Source: Candidatus Accumulibacter propinquus
GTDB lineage: Bacteria; Pseudomonadota; Gammaproteobacteria; Burkholderiales; Rhodocyclaceae
DNA: 64,000 nucleotides
Assembly (NCBI GenBank): GCA_016714935.1
Contig: JADKBU010000006.1
Location: forward strand, 1 to 64,000
Direction: 5' to 3'
How positions within the stretch are numbered: the stretch's first letter is position 1; each line of letters opens with the position of its first letter. Made by a program: the position numbers and the translations under genes. This document shows positions 7,131-16,395 of this stretch, piece by piece. Below the pieces are notes generated by a model. It had not been told where the DNA came from. It did no database searches and saw only the letters and a program-made list of their open reading frames with translations.

Positions 7131-7523
7131 ATGATCAAGCAAGTATTCATCAATCTCCCGGTTGCCGACCTTCAGAAATCAGTTGCCTTCTTCGCGGCAC
7201 TTGGATTTTCGAAGAACCCACAGATGTCCAGTGACGCTGGCGCATGCATCGTCATGAGCGATGCAATTTTTGTCATGCTGAGTACGCACGACGGATTCCG
7301 AAATTTCACGCCGAAATCCATTTGCGACACAAAGACAGCCGTTGAGGTTCTTGTCTCGCTCTGTTGTGAAAACCGTGAAGAAGTCGATGGCCTCGTCGCC
7401 AAAGCAATTGCATCTGGAGGCTCGACCTACGACAAGCCGGAAGATCTTGGTTTCATGTATTCACATAGCTTTGTCGATCTGGATGGCCATGGTTGGGGGC
7501 TTTTCTGCGTGAGAGAGACATAG
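7131..7523 (+). CDS. VOC-family (glyoxalase/extradiol dioxygenase fold) protein
   Basis: 130 residues. INLPVADLQKSVAFFAALGF is the typical first beta-alpha module of the vicinal-oxygen-chelate fold, and YSHSFVDLDGHGWGLF the C-terminal metal-site module. Such proteins include lactoylglutathione lyases, fosfomycin or bleomycin resistance proteins and uncharacterised isomerases; the substrate cannot be told from sequence. The ATG at 7131 has AAGGAAAATATC upstream. It follows an attC-like site and is a common type of integron cassette cargo. Confidence 0.85.
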   Translation: MIKQVFINLPVADLQKSVAFFAALGFSKNPQMSSDAGACIVMSDAIFVMLSTHDGFRNFTPKSICDTKTAVEVLVSLCCENREEVDGLVAKAIASGGSTYDKPEDLGFMYSHSFVDLDGHGWGLFCVRET

Positions 7524-7856
7524 GCACGGCAATGATTTGCGCATTATTGACTGAGCCAAGGCATCTCGCTCGCGAAAAACTCATCGCCCAGCGAGCAGCC
7601 AGAATGCTTAAGCGTAGCGCCATGAGGGGCTGTCCCCTGTTTTCAGCCTTCGTCGGTTTCGTTCCCGGTTTTCCCGGTGCTCATTCCCAAGGTGGACGCT
7701 GGATGAAGTCAACCACAACCTGGCGAGGCCAGACTGAAGGCGGCCGGCGTGCAGGTTATAACTGCCCCCGCCAATCCGGCAAGTTTGCCTCACACTGCAT
7801 TGCAGCGGATTCGCTTCGTTCACCGCTGAATTTGTCTACAGGCATCACCGACACCC
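7524..7856. other. Non-coding cassette junction with a diverged attC-like segment
   Basis: No gene is visible. Positions 7797-7834 match 5417-5454 of the attC site upstream of the beta-lactamase at 34 of 38 bases, but the expected GTTRRRY right core is replaced by TCTACA, so this is a decayed site. The ATG of the next gene follows at 7857. Confidence 0.5.
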
Positions 7857-8318
7857 ATGCAGTGGCTTGAACACAAGATTCCGCCTCCGGTCGTTGGCGC
7901 ACTCGTGGGCGTGGCGATGTGGCTCGTTGCGCCTTTTGGCCCGGCGCTGGCGCTTGCTGCAAGCACGCGGCATGTCGCCGCAGCCGTCCTGATCGCCGTA
8001 GCCCTGGCGTTCGATATTGCGGGTCTGCTGGCCTTTCGCGCTTCGCGAACCACCATTAACCCGCTCACGCCCGATCGGGCGTCGGCGCTGGTCACCGGCG
8101 GGGTCTACCGAATCACCCGGAATCCCATGTACGTGGGCCTGTGCTTCATCTTGTTGGCCTGGGCCGTCCATCTCTCGGCGTGGCTGCCCTTCCTGGGCCC
8201 GCCCATCTATGTCCTGTGCATCACGCGCTACCAGATCCTGCCGGAGGAGCGTGTTCTTCGTCGCTTGTTCGGGGAGCAGTACGTCCAGTACACCGCCCGT
8301 GTCCGGCGCTGGCTGTGA
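7857..8318 (+). CDS. Isoprenylcysteine carboxyl methyltransferase (ICMT/PEMT) family membrane protein
   Basis: 153 residues with about four hydrophobic segments. The signature GVYRITRNPMYVGL followed by RYQILPEERVLRRLFGEQYVQY is the S-adenosylmethionine-binding region of the ICMT/PEMT superfamily. It methylates a lipid or small membrane-accessible substrate in related proteins; the substrate here is unknown. It starts just after a decayed attC-like segment, so it may be the last cassette of the array. The C-terminus RVRRWL is normal for the family. Confidence 0.82.
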   Translation: MQWLEHKIPPPVVGALVGVAMWLVAPFGPALALAASTRHVAAAVLIAVALAFDIAGLLAFRASRTTINPLTPDRASALVTGGVYRITRNPMYVGLCFILLAWAVHLSAWLPFLGPPIYVLCITRYQILPEERVLRRLFGEQYVQYTARVRRWL

Positions 8319-8412
8319 CGCCAACCCTTCGCAGGAGCCGACTCGCACCAACATGGCGCTCGCGCCTCGGATCAAACCGTCGGGCGTCCCCGGAACTCAC
8401 AAAGGAGCATTC

Positions 8413-9108
8413 TTGAAGACCATTGGCCTTATTGGTGGCATGAGCTGGGAATCAACCATCCCCTACTACCGCATAATCAACGAGACGATCAAGGAACGAT
8501 TGGGCGGACTCCATTCGGCGAGGATCGTTCTCTACAGCGTAGACTTTCAAGAAATTGAGCGCCTGCAGCAGGCCGGTAACTGGGAAGCCGCCGGAATAAT
8601 TCTGGCCGATGCGGCGCGTTCACTCGAGGCGGCAGGAGCCGCCTTCCTGGTTTTGTGCACCAATACCATGCACAAGGTGGCGTCCAGCATTGAGGCTGCC
8701 GTGGCCATCCCGCTGTTTCACATTGCCGATCCAACCGCCACCGCAATCAAACGCGCGGGCCATTCATCCGTTGGCCTGCTTGGCACGCGGTTCACCATGG
8801 AACAAGCCTTCTACCGCGACCGATTGAGCGAGCAGCACGGCCTTCGGGTCATCGTTCCTGGTGCGGAAGATCGCGCAGTTGTCCACCGCATCATTTACGA
8901 AGAGTTGTGCCTGGGGATCGTCAGGCCGGAGTCTCGCAGCGCGTATCGAGGAGTCATTGAAAGGCTTGCCTCCCAAGGGGCACAGGCCATCATTCTCGGA
9001 TGCACTGAGATTTCGCTGCTGGTCGATCAGCAGGACTCACGGGTTCCACTTTTCGATACCGCAGCCATTCACGCACGAATGGCTGCGGAAGCAGCGCTAT
9101 CCCCGTGA
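8413..9108 (+). CDS. Aspartate/glutamate racemase family protein
   Basis: 231 residues from TTG at 8413, chosen because AAAGGAG (8401-8407) is correctly spaced before it and the family begins KTIGLIGGMSWEST. An upstream in-frame ATG at 8353 is less likely. The two catalytic cysteines of these cofactor-independent racemases are seen in VLCTNTMHK and ILGCTEIS. Substrate is probably aspartate or a related amino acid. Length matches YgeA/RacD-type enzymes. Confidence 0.85.
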   Translation: MKTIGLIGGMSWESTIPYYRIINETIKERLGGLHSARIVLYSVDFQEIERLQQAGNWEAAGIILADAARSLEAAGAAFLVLCTNTMHKVASSIEAAVAIPLFHIADPTATAIKRAGHSSVGLLGTRFTMEQAFYRDRLSEQHGLRVIVPGAEDRAVVHRIIYEELCLGIVRPESRSAYRGVIERLASQGAQAIILGCTEISLLVDQQDSRVPLFDTAAIHARMAAEAALSP

Positions 9109-9225
9109 CGACCCACCCCGCGGTCAACCGGAAGCCCAGCATCGCCGGCTTCCGCGAATCCATCCAGTTCAACCCTGGCGTCGATGACTGCCCTGTCAAT
9201 GCGCCAGCCGGCACCACGCGACGCA

Positions 9226-9807
9226 TTACGCCAACAGCTCGGTTGGCGTAACGAATACACCCGGCACCAACAGCGGCGCGATCGCGTCGACGGCGGCCGG
9301 CGTGCGGATCAGGCCATAATTGTTGCCGGCCGGTTCCCTATGCACCGTCATTTCGCCGGTATTGGCATCCAGTAGCCAGACTTCCGGGATGCCGTGGCGG
9401 GCATAGCAGCGAAGTTTCACCTCGCGGTCGTATTTGAGCGTGCTGTCGGACACCTCGACGATCAACAGGATGTCGGGCGGGCCGGGAAGCCTGTCGAGGT
9501 AGTTGTTCCGCGTGACCAGGGAGATATCCGGCAGCGGTTCGCTGTTGTCGCCAAGCTGGATCGGATTCTGGACGCGCACCATGTAGCTCGCGCGTGGCCC
9601 GCCGCCCAGCAATTCCGCCAGGCGATCGACCAGAAACGCATGCTTGCAGCCTATCGGCGCCATGTCGATCAACTCCCCATCGATCAATTCGATACGGTCG
9701 GTCTCGTCGAGCACACCGGAGCGTGCCATACGGTGATATTCCTCCACCGACCAACGATGATACTGAACGGCCGCGGATTCGCGAGCTTCTTCAAGCATGG
9801 TGGACAT
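9226..9807 (-). CDS. Uma2 family (DUF820) putative endonuclease
   Basis: 193 residues. RWSVEEYHRMARSGVLDETD, IELIDGELIDMAPIG, PLPDISLV, PDILLIVEVSDSTLKYDRE, KLRCYARHGIPEVWLLD follow the Uma2 pattern. The acidic residues in PDIS and EVSDSTLKYDREVK form a PD-(D/E)XK nuclease-like site. Function in bacteria is unknown; these genes are scattered and often mobile. It lies convergent to the racemase gene and in the same direction as the RND genes, separated from them by 73 bp. Confidence 0.85.
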   Translation of the reverse strand: MSTMLEEARESAAVQYHRWSVEEYHRMARSGVLDETDRIELIDGELIDMAPIGCKHAFLVDRLAELLGGGPRASYMVRVQNPIQLGDNSEPLPDISLVTRNNYLDRLPGPPDILLIVEVSDSTLKYDREVKLRCYARHGIPEVWLLDANTGEMTVHREPAGNNYGLIRTPAAVDAIAPLLVPGVFVTPTELLA

Positions 9808-9880
9808 GGCGCCTTCCCGAAGTCATGGGCGAAGAGATGATAGTCCTGCTATTCGTCTGCCGGCAATGGCTCCACCCCTT

Positions 9881-12800
9881 TCATCCGGCGTCGATGAGCA
9901 CTTCGCCTCCTCCTGCCACCGCCTCCTTCCGCCTCGCCAGCAAGGTATACACCGTCGGCACGACGAACAGCGTGAACAAGGTCCCCAGCAGCAGGCCGCC
10001 GACGATCACCCAGCCAATCTGTTGCCGGCTCTCGGCGCCGGCGCCGCGGGCCAGGGCCAGGGGGATCGTCCCCAGCACCATCGCCCCGGTGGTCATCAGG
10101 ATCGGCCGCAGCCGCAGGACCGAAGCCTCGATCACCGCCTGCCTGATCGCGCTCCCCCGCTCCTGCAACTGGTTGGCGAACTCGACGATCAGGATGCCAT
10201 GCTTGGTGATCAGCCCGACCAGCGTCACCAGCCCGATCTGGCTGTAGACGTTGAGCGTGCCGCCGCTGAGCAGCAGCGCCAGCAGCGCGCCGGTCATCGA
10301 CAGCGGCACGGTCAGCATGATGATGAACGGATCGCGGAAGCTCTCGAACTGGGCGGCAAGCACCAGGTAGATGAAGGCCAGCGCCAGGATGAAGGTCAGC
10401 GCCAGCGACGACGACGAGAGCTTGAACTCGCGCGACTGGCCGGCATAGTCGATCGCATAGCCGGGCGGCAGCACGCGCCCGGCGGTCTGTTCGAGGAACG
10501 TCAGGGCTTCGCCCATGGCGTAGCCCGGCGTCAGGTTGGCGGTGAGGGTCACCGCCCGCCGCTGTCCGAAGTGGTTGAGTTCGCGCGGACTGACCGTCTC
10601 GTTCACCCGCAGCAGATTCGCCAGCGGGATCATGCTGCCGTCCCTGGCGCGGACAAAGATGTCGCGGATGTCCGACGGCGTGGCCCGGTCGATGTCCGCG
10701 ACCTGGACGATCACGTCGTACTGCTCGCCCTCGCGCTTGAAGCGGGTCACCTGGCGGCCGCCGAGCATGGTTTCCAGCGTCCGCCCGACGGTTTCGATCT
10801 GCACGCCGGTGTCCATCGCCTTGTCGCGATTGACGATCACCGACAGTTCGGGCTTGTTCAGCTTGAGGTCGGTATCGACGTTGGTGAAACCGGGATTCTT
10901 CGCCACCTCGTCGAGGATCTTGCGGGTCATCTGTTCGAGCTCGGTATAGGACGCCGAGGTGACGATCACGAAATTGACCGGCCGCTCGCGCGGACTCTGC
11001 CCGAGCGACGGCGGCAGCACCGGAAAGGCGAGCACGCCCGGGATGCCGCTGAATTTCGGGAAAAGCTCCTTGACCACCGCCGCCGAGTTGCGTGTCCGCT
11101 GGCTCCAGTCCGTCAGTCCGACGAAGGAGATGCCCTGGCTGACGGTCGGGTTGCCGGCGACGACGAAGTAGCGCTCGACGTCGGCGGTCTGGGCATAGAT
11201 GTTCTGGAGCTGCGTGGCGTATTTTTCGGTGTAGTCGAGCGTCGCCCCCTCGGGCCCGAGGAACACCCCGAGGATCACCCCGCGGTCTTCGATCGGCGCC
11301 AGTTCGGACTTCAGTGCGCCGAGCAGCAGCACGTTCGCCCCCGCGACCAGCGCAAAGGCCAGCATCACCAGCCAGCGCCGTGCCAGCGCGGCGGTGAGCA
11401 CGCGGCGATACCCCGCGGTCACCCAGTTCAGGAAGTTCTCCACCCGGACGTAGGCCTGGCCGTGCCGCGTCTCGTGCTTCAGCAGCAGCGAGCACATCAT
11501 CGGTGACAGCGTCAGGGCGACGAAACCCGAGACCAGCACCGCCCCGGCGAGAGTCAGCGCGAACTCGACAAACAGCTTGCCGGTGCGCCCGGTCATGAAG
11601 GCCACCGGCGCATACACCGCGGCCAGGGTGATGGTCATCGCCACCACCGCGAAGCCGATCTCCTGCGCGCCCTGGAACGCCGCCTGCCGGCGCGGCATGC
11701 CCTCCTCGATGTGGCGGTAGATGTTCTCGAGGACGACGATGGCGTCATCGACGACGAGTCCGATGGCCAGCACCAGCGCCAGCAGGGTCAGGGTATTGAT
11801 CGTGAACCCGAGCACCAGCATCAGCGCGAAGGCACCGATCAGCGACACCGGGATGGTCACCAGCGGAATCAGCGTCGCCCGGAAATTGCGCAGGAAAATG
11901 AAGATGATCAGCAGCACCAGCAGCATCGCCTCGCCGATGGTCTTGAACACCGCGTCGATCGAACGGTCGATGAACACCGACGAATCGTAGGCGACGCTGG
12001 CGGTCATTCCCGGCGGCAGTTCGCTGATCACTTTCGGCAGTTCGGCGCGCAGCGCGCGCGAGAGTTCGAGCGGATTGGCCGTCGCCTGCTTGATCACCCC
12101 GAGCGCCACCGCCGGCCGGCCGTTGAAGCGCACGCTGCTGCGCTCCGAGGCGGCACCGATCTCGACGCGGCCGAGGTCGGCGATGCGCACCGGGTAGCTG
12201 CCCTTGGCATCGGCCGCCTGCTTGACGATGATCTCGGCGAACTGCGCCGGCTCGGAAAGATCGGTGCGCGCGACCACCGAGAACTCGCGGCTGCGACTCT
12301 CGATGCGGCCGGCCGGCACCTCGACGTTCTGCCGCCGCAGGGCCTCCTCGACATCCTGCGGCGTCAGGGCGAAGGCCGCCAGACGGTCGCGATCGAGCCA
12401 GATGCGCATCGCAAACTTGCGCTCGCCGAAGACGCGCACGTCGGCGGCGCCGGGCAGCGTCTGCAGGCGCGGCTTGACGATGCGATTGGCGATGTCGGTG
12501 ACCGCCAGCGCCGAATGCTGGTCGGAGGAAAACGCGATCCAGATGATCGGATTGGCGTCGGCCTCGACCTTGGCGATCACCGGTTCGTCGATGTCCGTCG
12601 GCAACTTGTTGCGGACCCGCGAGACGCGGTCGCGCACATCCGAAGCCGCCGAGTCGGGGTTGCGCTCGAGCTTGAAGCGCACCGAGATCTGGCTGTTCTC
12701 CTGGCGCGAGATCGAGGTGATGACGTCGACGCCTTCGATGCCGGCCAGCGAATCCTCCAGCGGCTTGCTGATCTGCGACTCGACGATTTCGGCGGAGGCC

Positions 12801-12958
12801 CCGCGATAGGTGGTATCGACGGTGACCACCGGTTCGTCGATCTTCGGGTACTCGCGCACCGGCAGACGGGTGTACGAGACCAGCCCGACCAGCATGATCG
12901 ACAGCGAGAGCACCGTCGCGAACACCGGGCGACGAATGCACAGATCGGAGATTTTCAT
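9881..12958 (-). CDS. RND efflux pump permease (HAE1 family, AcrB/MexB-like)
   Basis: 1025 residues, normal for the family. Proton-driven inner-membrane pump that exports drugs or metabolites through a tripartite complex. N-terminal ISDLCIRRPVFATVLSLSIM is the first transmembrane segment. The TM4 proton-relay Asp pair is seen in LAIGLVVDDAIVVLENIYRH, and the second half repeats the architecture (LVTLVGLITKHGILIVEFAN). Two large periplasmic loops lie between TM1-TM2 and TM7-TM8. Its start overlaps the adaptor gene stop by four bases. No outer-membrane factor is encoded next to it. Confidence 0.93.
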   Translation of the reverse strand: MKISDLCIRRPVFATVLSLSIMLVGLVSYTRLPVREYPKIDEPVVTVDTTYRGASAEIVESQISKPLEDSLAGIEGVDVITSISRQENSQISVRFKLERNPDSAASDVRDRVSRVRNKLPTDIDEPVIAKVEADANPIIWIAFSSDQHSALAVTDIANRIVKPRLQTLPGAADVRVFGERKFAMRIWLDRDRLAAFALTPQDVEEALRRQNVEVPAGRIESRSREFSVVARTDLSEPAQFAEIIVKQAADAKGSYPVRIADLGRVEIGAASERSSVRFNGRPAVALGVIKQATANPLELSRALRAELPKVISELPPGMTASVAYDSSVFIDRSIDAVFKTIGEAMLLVLLIIFIFLRNFRATLIPLVTIPVSLIGAFALMLVLGFTINTLTLLALVLAIGLVVDDAIVVLENIYRHIEEGMPRRQAAFQGAQEIGFAVVAMTITLAAVYAPVAFMTGRTGKLFVEFALTLAGAVLVSGFVALTLSPMMCSLLLKHETRHGQAYVRVENFLNWVTAGYRRVLTAALARRWLVMLAFALVAGANVLLLGALKSELAPIEDRGVILGVFLGPEGATLDYTEKYATQLQNIYAQTADVERYFVVAGNPTVSQGISFVGLTDWSQRTRNSAAVVKELFPKFSGIPGVLAFPVLPPSLGQSPRERPVNFVIVTSASYTELEQMTRKILDEVAKNPGFTNVDTDLKLNKPELSVIVNRDKAMDTGVQIETVGRTLETMLGGRQVTRFKREGEQYDVIVQVADIDRATPSDIRDIFVRARDGSMIPLANLLRVNETVSPRELNHFGQRRAVTLTANLTPGYAMGEALTFLEQTAGRVLPPGYAIDYAGQSREFKLSSSSLALTFILALAFIYLVLAAQFESFRDPFIIMLTVPLSMTGALLALLLSGGTLNVYSQIGLVTLVGLITKHGILIVEFANQLQERGSAIRQAVIEASVLRLRPILMTTGAMVLGTIPLALARGAGAESRQQIGWVIVGGLLLGTLFTLFVVPTVYTLLARRKEAVAGGGEVLIDAG

Positions 12959-14115
12959 TTGCCCGGCCCCGCGGTTGCGGCCGCGGCTGCCGGCGGCGGC
13001 GTGCCGGCAGCGCCATCGCCGACGACGCGCACCGCCGTCTCATCGCGCAGCTTCATCTGCCCGGCGGTGACCACCTCGTCGCCGGCGCTCAGACCCTCGA
13101 CCACCTCGACCTGCGCATCGCGGCGCAGCCCGGTACGGATCGGCGTGCGTTTCGCCCGGCCATCGATCACGCGGTAAACATAAGGCGCCTTGCTGTCCGG
13201 CACCACCGCCTGTTCCGGGATCAGCAGCACCTGGTTGCGCTGCTCGAAGATCAAACGTACACGTACGAACATGCCGGGGCGCAGCCGCGCTTCGCGGTTC
13301 GGCAGATGCGCGCGCAGCGAAATGGCCCGCCCGCCGGCCTCGACCAGGGGATTGATCGCGTCGAGCACCGCCGTGAACACCTCGCCGGGCAGCGCGTCGC
13401 TAGACACCTCCAGGCGCTGCCCGGGCTTGAGTTGCGCGAGGTACGATTCGGGCAGGCGAAAATCGATCTTCAGCGTGCTGATATCCTCGATGTTGATCAG
13501 CTCCTGCCCTTCCTTGACGTAGTCGCCGACACTGATGTTGCGAATGCCGACGATGCCCGAGAATGGCGCCAGCAGACGCATCTTGTCGAACCTGGCCTGC
13601 GCCAGCGCCAGCGCCGCTTCCTGGACCTTCAACGCCGCCTGGGCGTTGTCGAGCGCCTGCTGGCTGATGAATTTCTTCTCGAAGAGATCGGCCGTGCGCT
13701 GGTAATTGCTGCGCGCGAGGCCGAGGTTGGCGCGGGCCTGATCGAGTTCCGCGGCCTGCGTCGCGGCGTCGAGCACCAGCAACAGCGAACCCTTGCCGAC
13801 CGCCGCACCGTCCTGGAAGTTGATCGACGCGATGCGGCCCGCGGTCTCCGGGCGCATCACCACCGACTCGTTCGAGCGCAGCGAACCGACCGCGCTGGCG
13901 TCGAGCGCGAGCGCAGCCGCCAACACGCGCGCCGTCTCGACGGGAAGCGCCTGGGCCGGCGGCGCGGTGCCCGACTTCGCCGCACTGCCGCCAGGCACCG
14001 CCGGCAACGTCGGGCCGGCCGCGCCGCGAAAACTCGTGTAGGCAAAATAGCCAAGCCCGAGAAGGCCGGCCAGGGCCAGGGCCAGCACCAGAAAGCGCTT
14101 GTTGCTGCTCGACAT
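12955..14115 (-). CDS. RND efflux periplasmic adaptor (membrane fusion protein)
   Basis: 386 residues. An N-terminal membrane anchor (FLVLALALAGLLGLGYFAY) is followed by a Pro/Ala-rich linker, a barrel-sandwich lipoyl-like domain (VVMRPETAGRIASINFQDG ... MRLLAPFSGIVGIRNIS) and an alpha-helical hairpin (residues about 120-185 with AELDQARANLGLARSNYQRT). The C-terminal beta-domain ends in an Ala/Pro-rich tail. Bridges the pump at 9881-12958 to an outer-membrane channel. Coupled to the pump gene by a 4-base overlap. Divergent from the small gene at 14447. Confidence 0.92.
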   Translation of the reverse strand: MSSSNKRFLVLALALAGLLGLGYFAYTSFRGAAGPTLPAVPGGSAAKSGTAPPAQALPVETARVLAAALALDASAVGSLRSNESVVMRPETAGRIASINFQDGAAVGKGSLLLVLDAATQAAELDQARANLGLARSNYQRTADLFEKKFISQQALDNAQAALKVQEAALALAQARFDKMRLLAPFSGIVGIRNISVGDYVKEGQELINIEDISTLKIDFRLPESYLAQLKPGQRLEVSSDALPGEVFTAVLDAINPLVEAGGRAISLRAHLPNREARLRPGMFVRVRLIFEQRNQVLLIPEQAVVPDSKAPYVYRVIDGRAKRTPIRTGLRRDAQVEVVEGLSAGDEVVTAGQMKLRDETAVRVVGDGAAGTPPPAAAAATAGPGK

Positions 14116-14446
14116 GTCGATCCGAATCTTCCGCCGCAGCGGCTCAATGAAGGGAGTTCACCACTGCCGTGCCCGGTGGCCCGGCAGGCGGCGAAGTGTA
14201 GCGAAGCCCGATGATATCGGAAAGCCCGGACAACGCACGCCTGCCGGGCGCCGGCCCAGCGGCGGCGCTTGTTTTCCTGCGCCTTACCGCGACATTGTTG
14301 GCAAAACGGGGGGCTTTTTCGGTTCAACTCCGGCAGGCGCGGTGCTAGAGTCCCGCTTGTCGTGTTCGTCGATTCGATTGCCTGTCGATTGTCTGACCGC
14401 CCGTTCCGGTGCATTGGCGTGCGGTCACCGAAACGGGAGTGGGTCA
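14116..14446. other. Divergent intergenic region
   Basis: 331 bases between the start of the adaptor gene (-) and the small gene at 14447 (+). It must hold the promoters of both, but I see no promoter pair with good consensus and no clear operator. Confidence 0.4.
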
Positions 14447-14779
14447 ATGAGAATACCAGCCGAAGTCATACCACCTGTCGCCAACCTGAACAAGGAGATC
14501 GAAGGCGAAAGGAAAACAGAACCCGTCGGCGGCGCCGCCGGACTGCCCGACGAGGTTTCGGCCTCGCCGGATGGCCAGGCGCCACCGTTCGCGGAACGAG
14601 GCAAGCGCCGGCAGGCGGCAACGTCGCCGGTCGTTCACCAGCAGCAGGAACCGCCGCCGCAGGCCGATCGACGACAGGCCGAGCGCCGTTCGGAAAACCG
14701 GCCGGTCCTGCTCGACACGCGCACGCAGCGCGGCCGTCGGCAAGCCTCCGGGGATCAGCGCATCAATATCAAGGTCTGA
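14447..14779 (+). CDS. Hypothetical hydrophilic protein
   Basis: 110 residues, strongly charged and without hydrophobic segments, so probably cytoplasmic and partly disordered. The C-terminal half is rich in Arg/Gln (RRQAERRSENRPVLLDTR, then GRRQASGDQRINIKV); I believe the RPVLLDTR...RR pattern recurs in small proteins of related betaproteobacteria, but no function is known. The ATG at 14447 is chosen because the upstream frame reads through low-information sequence; GGGAGTGGGTCA upstream provides a ribosome-binding site. Confidence 0.55.
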   Translation: MRIPAEVIPPVANLNKEIEGERKTEPVGGAAGLPDEVSASPDGQAPPFAERGKRRQAATSPVVHQQQEPPPQADRRQAERRSENRPVLLDTRTQRGRRQASGDQRINIKV

Positions 14780-14897
14780 GCGCCGCGCCGAGCTTTCGCT
14801 GGTATCCTTGACGGATTCCGGGTCGCGTGCGCGATGGCCTGCCCCCGTCGCTCGCCAGAGCGTACCGCCCCCCGTTTCACTTCCTCAAGGACTCCGC

Positions 14898-15989
14898 ATG
14901 CGCACACTTTTCAGCCCGCTTCGCGTCGGCGAAATCGACCTGGCCAACCGCATCGTCATGGCCCCGCTGACGCGCAACCGCGCGGCACCCGGCCAGGTGC
15001 CATCGACCCTCGCCATCGACTACTACCGGCAACGCGCGACCGCCGGACTGATCATCAGCGAGGCGACGCAGATCAGCCCCGCCGGCCAGGGCTACCTCGA
15101 CACGCCGGGAATCTACAACGCCGAACAGGTCGCCGCATGGCAGCGGATCACCGCCGCCGTGCATGCCGAGGGCGGACGCATGGTCGCGCAGTTGTGGCAC
15201 GTCGGGCGGATCTCGCATGTCTCGCTGCAACCCGAGGGTCAGGCGCCGGTGTCGTCAACCGCCCGCCGCGCCGACACCAAGACCTTCACCAGCAACGGCT
15301 TCGTCGACGTTTCGACGCCGCGCGCCCTGCGCACCGACGAGATCCCGGCGCTGATCGCCAGCTACCGACACGCGGCGCGTTGCGCGCTCGACGCCGGCTT
15401 CGACGGCGTCGAGGTGCATGGCGCCAACGGCTACCTGATCGAGCAGTTCCTGCGCGACAGCATCAACGACCGTAGCGACGAATACGGCGGCTCGATCGCC
15501 AACCGCGCGCGCCTGCTGGTCGAGGTGATGCAGGCCGTCGCCGGCGAGATCGGCGGCGGCCGCACCGGATTGCGCCTGTCTCCGGTCACCCCGGCCAACG
15601 ACGCGGCGCAGGACAGCAACCCGCAGGCTTTGTTCGAACATGCGCTGACCCAGCTCGCGCCGCTGCAACTCGCGTTCATCGAAGTGGTCGAGGGCCAGAC
15701 CGCCGGCCCGCGCGATTTCGCGCCCTTCGATTACGCCGCGCTGCGCAGCCGGTTCAACGGCCCCTGGATGGTCAACAACGGCTATCAGCGGCAGATGGCG
15801 CTCGACGCCGTCGCCACGGGCGCGGCCGATCTCGTCTCATTCGGCCGCCCGTTCATCTGCAACCCGGATCTCGTACGCCGGCTGCGCGAAAACGCCGCCT
15901 GGAACGCGCTCGACCCCAGCACCCTGTATGGCGGCGGCGCCAAGGGCTATACCGACTATCCGACGCTCGATGAACCGGTGACCGCCTGA
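14898..15989 (+). CDS. nemA: Old Yellow Enzyme family reductase (NemA-like N-ethylmaleimide reductase)
   Basis: 363 residues, an FMN-dependent TIM-barrel enzyme that reduces activated alkenes such as N-ethylmaleimide, nitrate esters and other electrophiles with NAD(P)H. Visible: LFSPLRVGEIDLANRIVMAP at the N-terminus, QLWHVGRISH, the substrate-binding EVHGANGYLIEQFL (His/Asn pair), DEYGGSIANRARLL, and the FMN-phosphate-binding VSFGRPFICNPDL. ATG at 14898 preceded by CAAGGACTCC. The gene lies alone between the efflux adaptor and the secreted repeat protein. Confidence 0.92.
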   Translation: MRTLFSPLRVGEIDLANRIVMAPLTRNRAAPGQVPSTLAIDYYRQRATAGLIISEATQISPAGQGYLDTPGIYNAEQVAAWQRITAAVHAEGGRMVAQLWHVGRISHVSLQPEGQAPVSSTARRADTKTFTSNGFVDVSTPRALRTDEIPALIASYRHAARCALDAGFDGVEVHGANGYLIEQFLRDSINDRSDEYGGSIANRARLLVEVMQAVAGEIGGGRTGLRLSPVTPANDAAQDSNPQALFEHALTQLAPLQLAFIEVVEGQTAGPRDFAPFDYAALRSRFNGPWMVNNGYQRQMALDAVATGAADLVSFGRPFICNPDLVRRLRENAAWNALDPSTLYGGGAKGYTDYPTLDEPVTA

Positions 15990-16085
15990 CGCAGCACTGA
16001 CCGACTCCCGAGGCCCGGCCGTGCATCCTTGAGACTCACGCATGGCGCCCTGAACCCTGACCTTGAGTTTTCGGGACGCGCGCCC

Positions 16086-16211
16086 GACTCTCCGAACCTC
16101 AAGCGTGAGTCTCTGTGCCTCACAGGCGACTTTCCGAGCCTCGACCGTGAGTCTCTGCACCTCGCAAGTGACTCTCCGAAGCTCGACCGTGATTCCCTGC
16201 GCCGCACGCTG
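16086..16211 (+). repeat. 42-bp imperfect tandem repeat, three copies
   Basis: Units start at 16086, 16128 and 16170, each beginning GACTCTCCG or GACTTTCCG, with a second conserved block GTGAGTCTCTG (GTGATTCCCTG in copy 3). A degenerate fourth unit may follow from 16212. The unit length is a multiple of three and a short + frame (16029-16340) reads through it as 14-residue repeats of the type DSPNLKRESL, but there is no ribosome-binding site or other support for translation. Confidence 0.8.
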
Positions 16212-16395
16212 GACACGCCGCGGCCTGACCTCGACGCTCCGTGCCCGGAGCGTGAACCGTTGCACCCTGACGCCAAGTCCCCGTGGCTTGCGTCTGGCAC
16301 TGCGAACGGCCACCACCTTGATCCGCAGCCGTTACAATAGCCTGACCGGATGCTCGCGGCAGCGTCGAGGGATATCAACTTGGAGGGGAAAACGG

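Noticed and set aside
16029..16340. Small + strand gene made of 14-residue repeats
   Set aside because: It has no ribosome-binding site, no conservation that I recognise, and frames are open on both strands because the repeat unit is a multiple of three.
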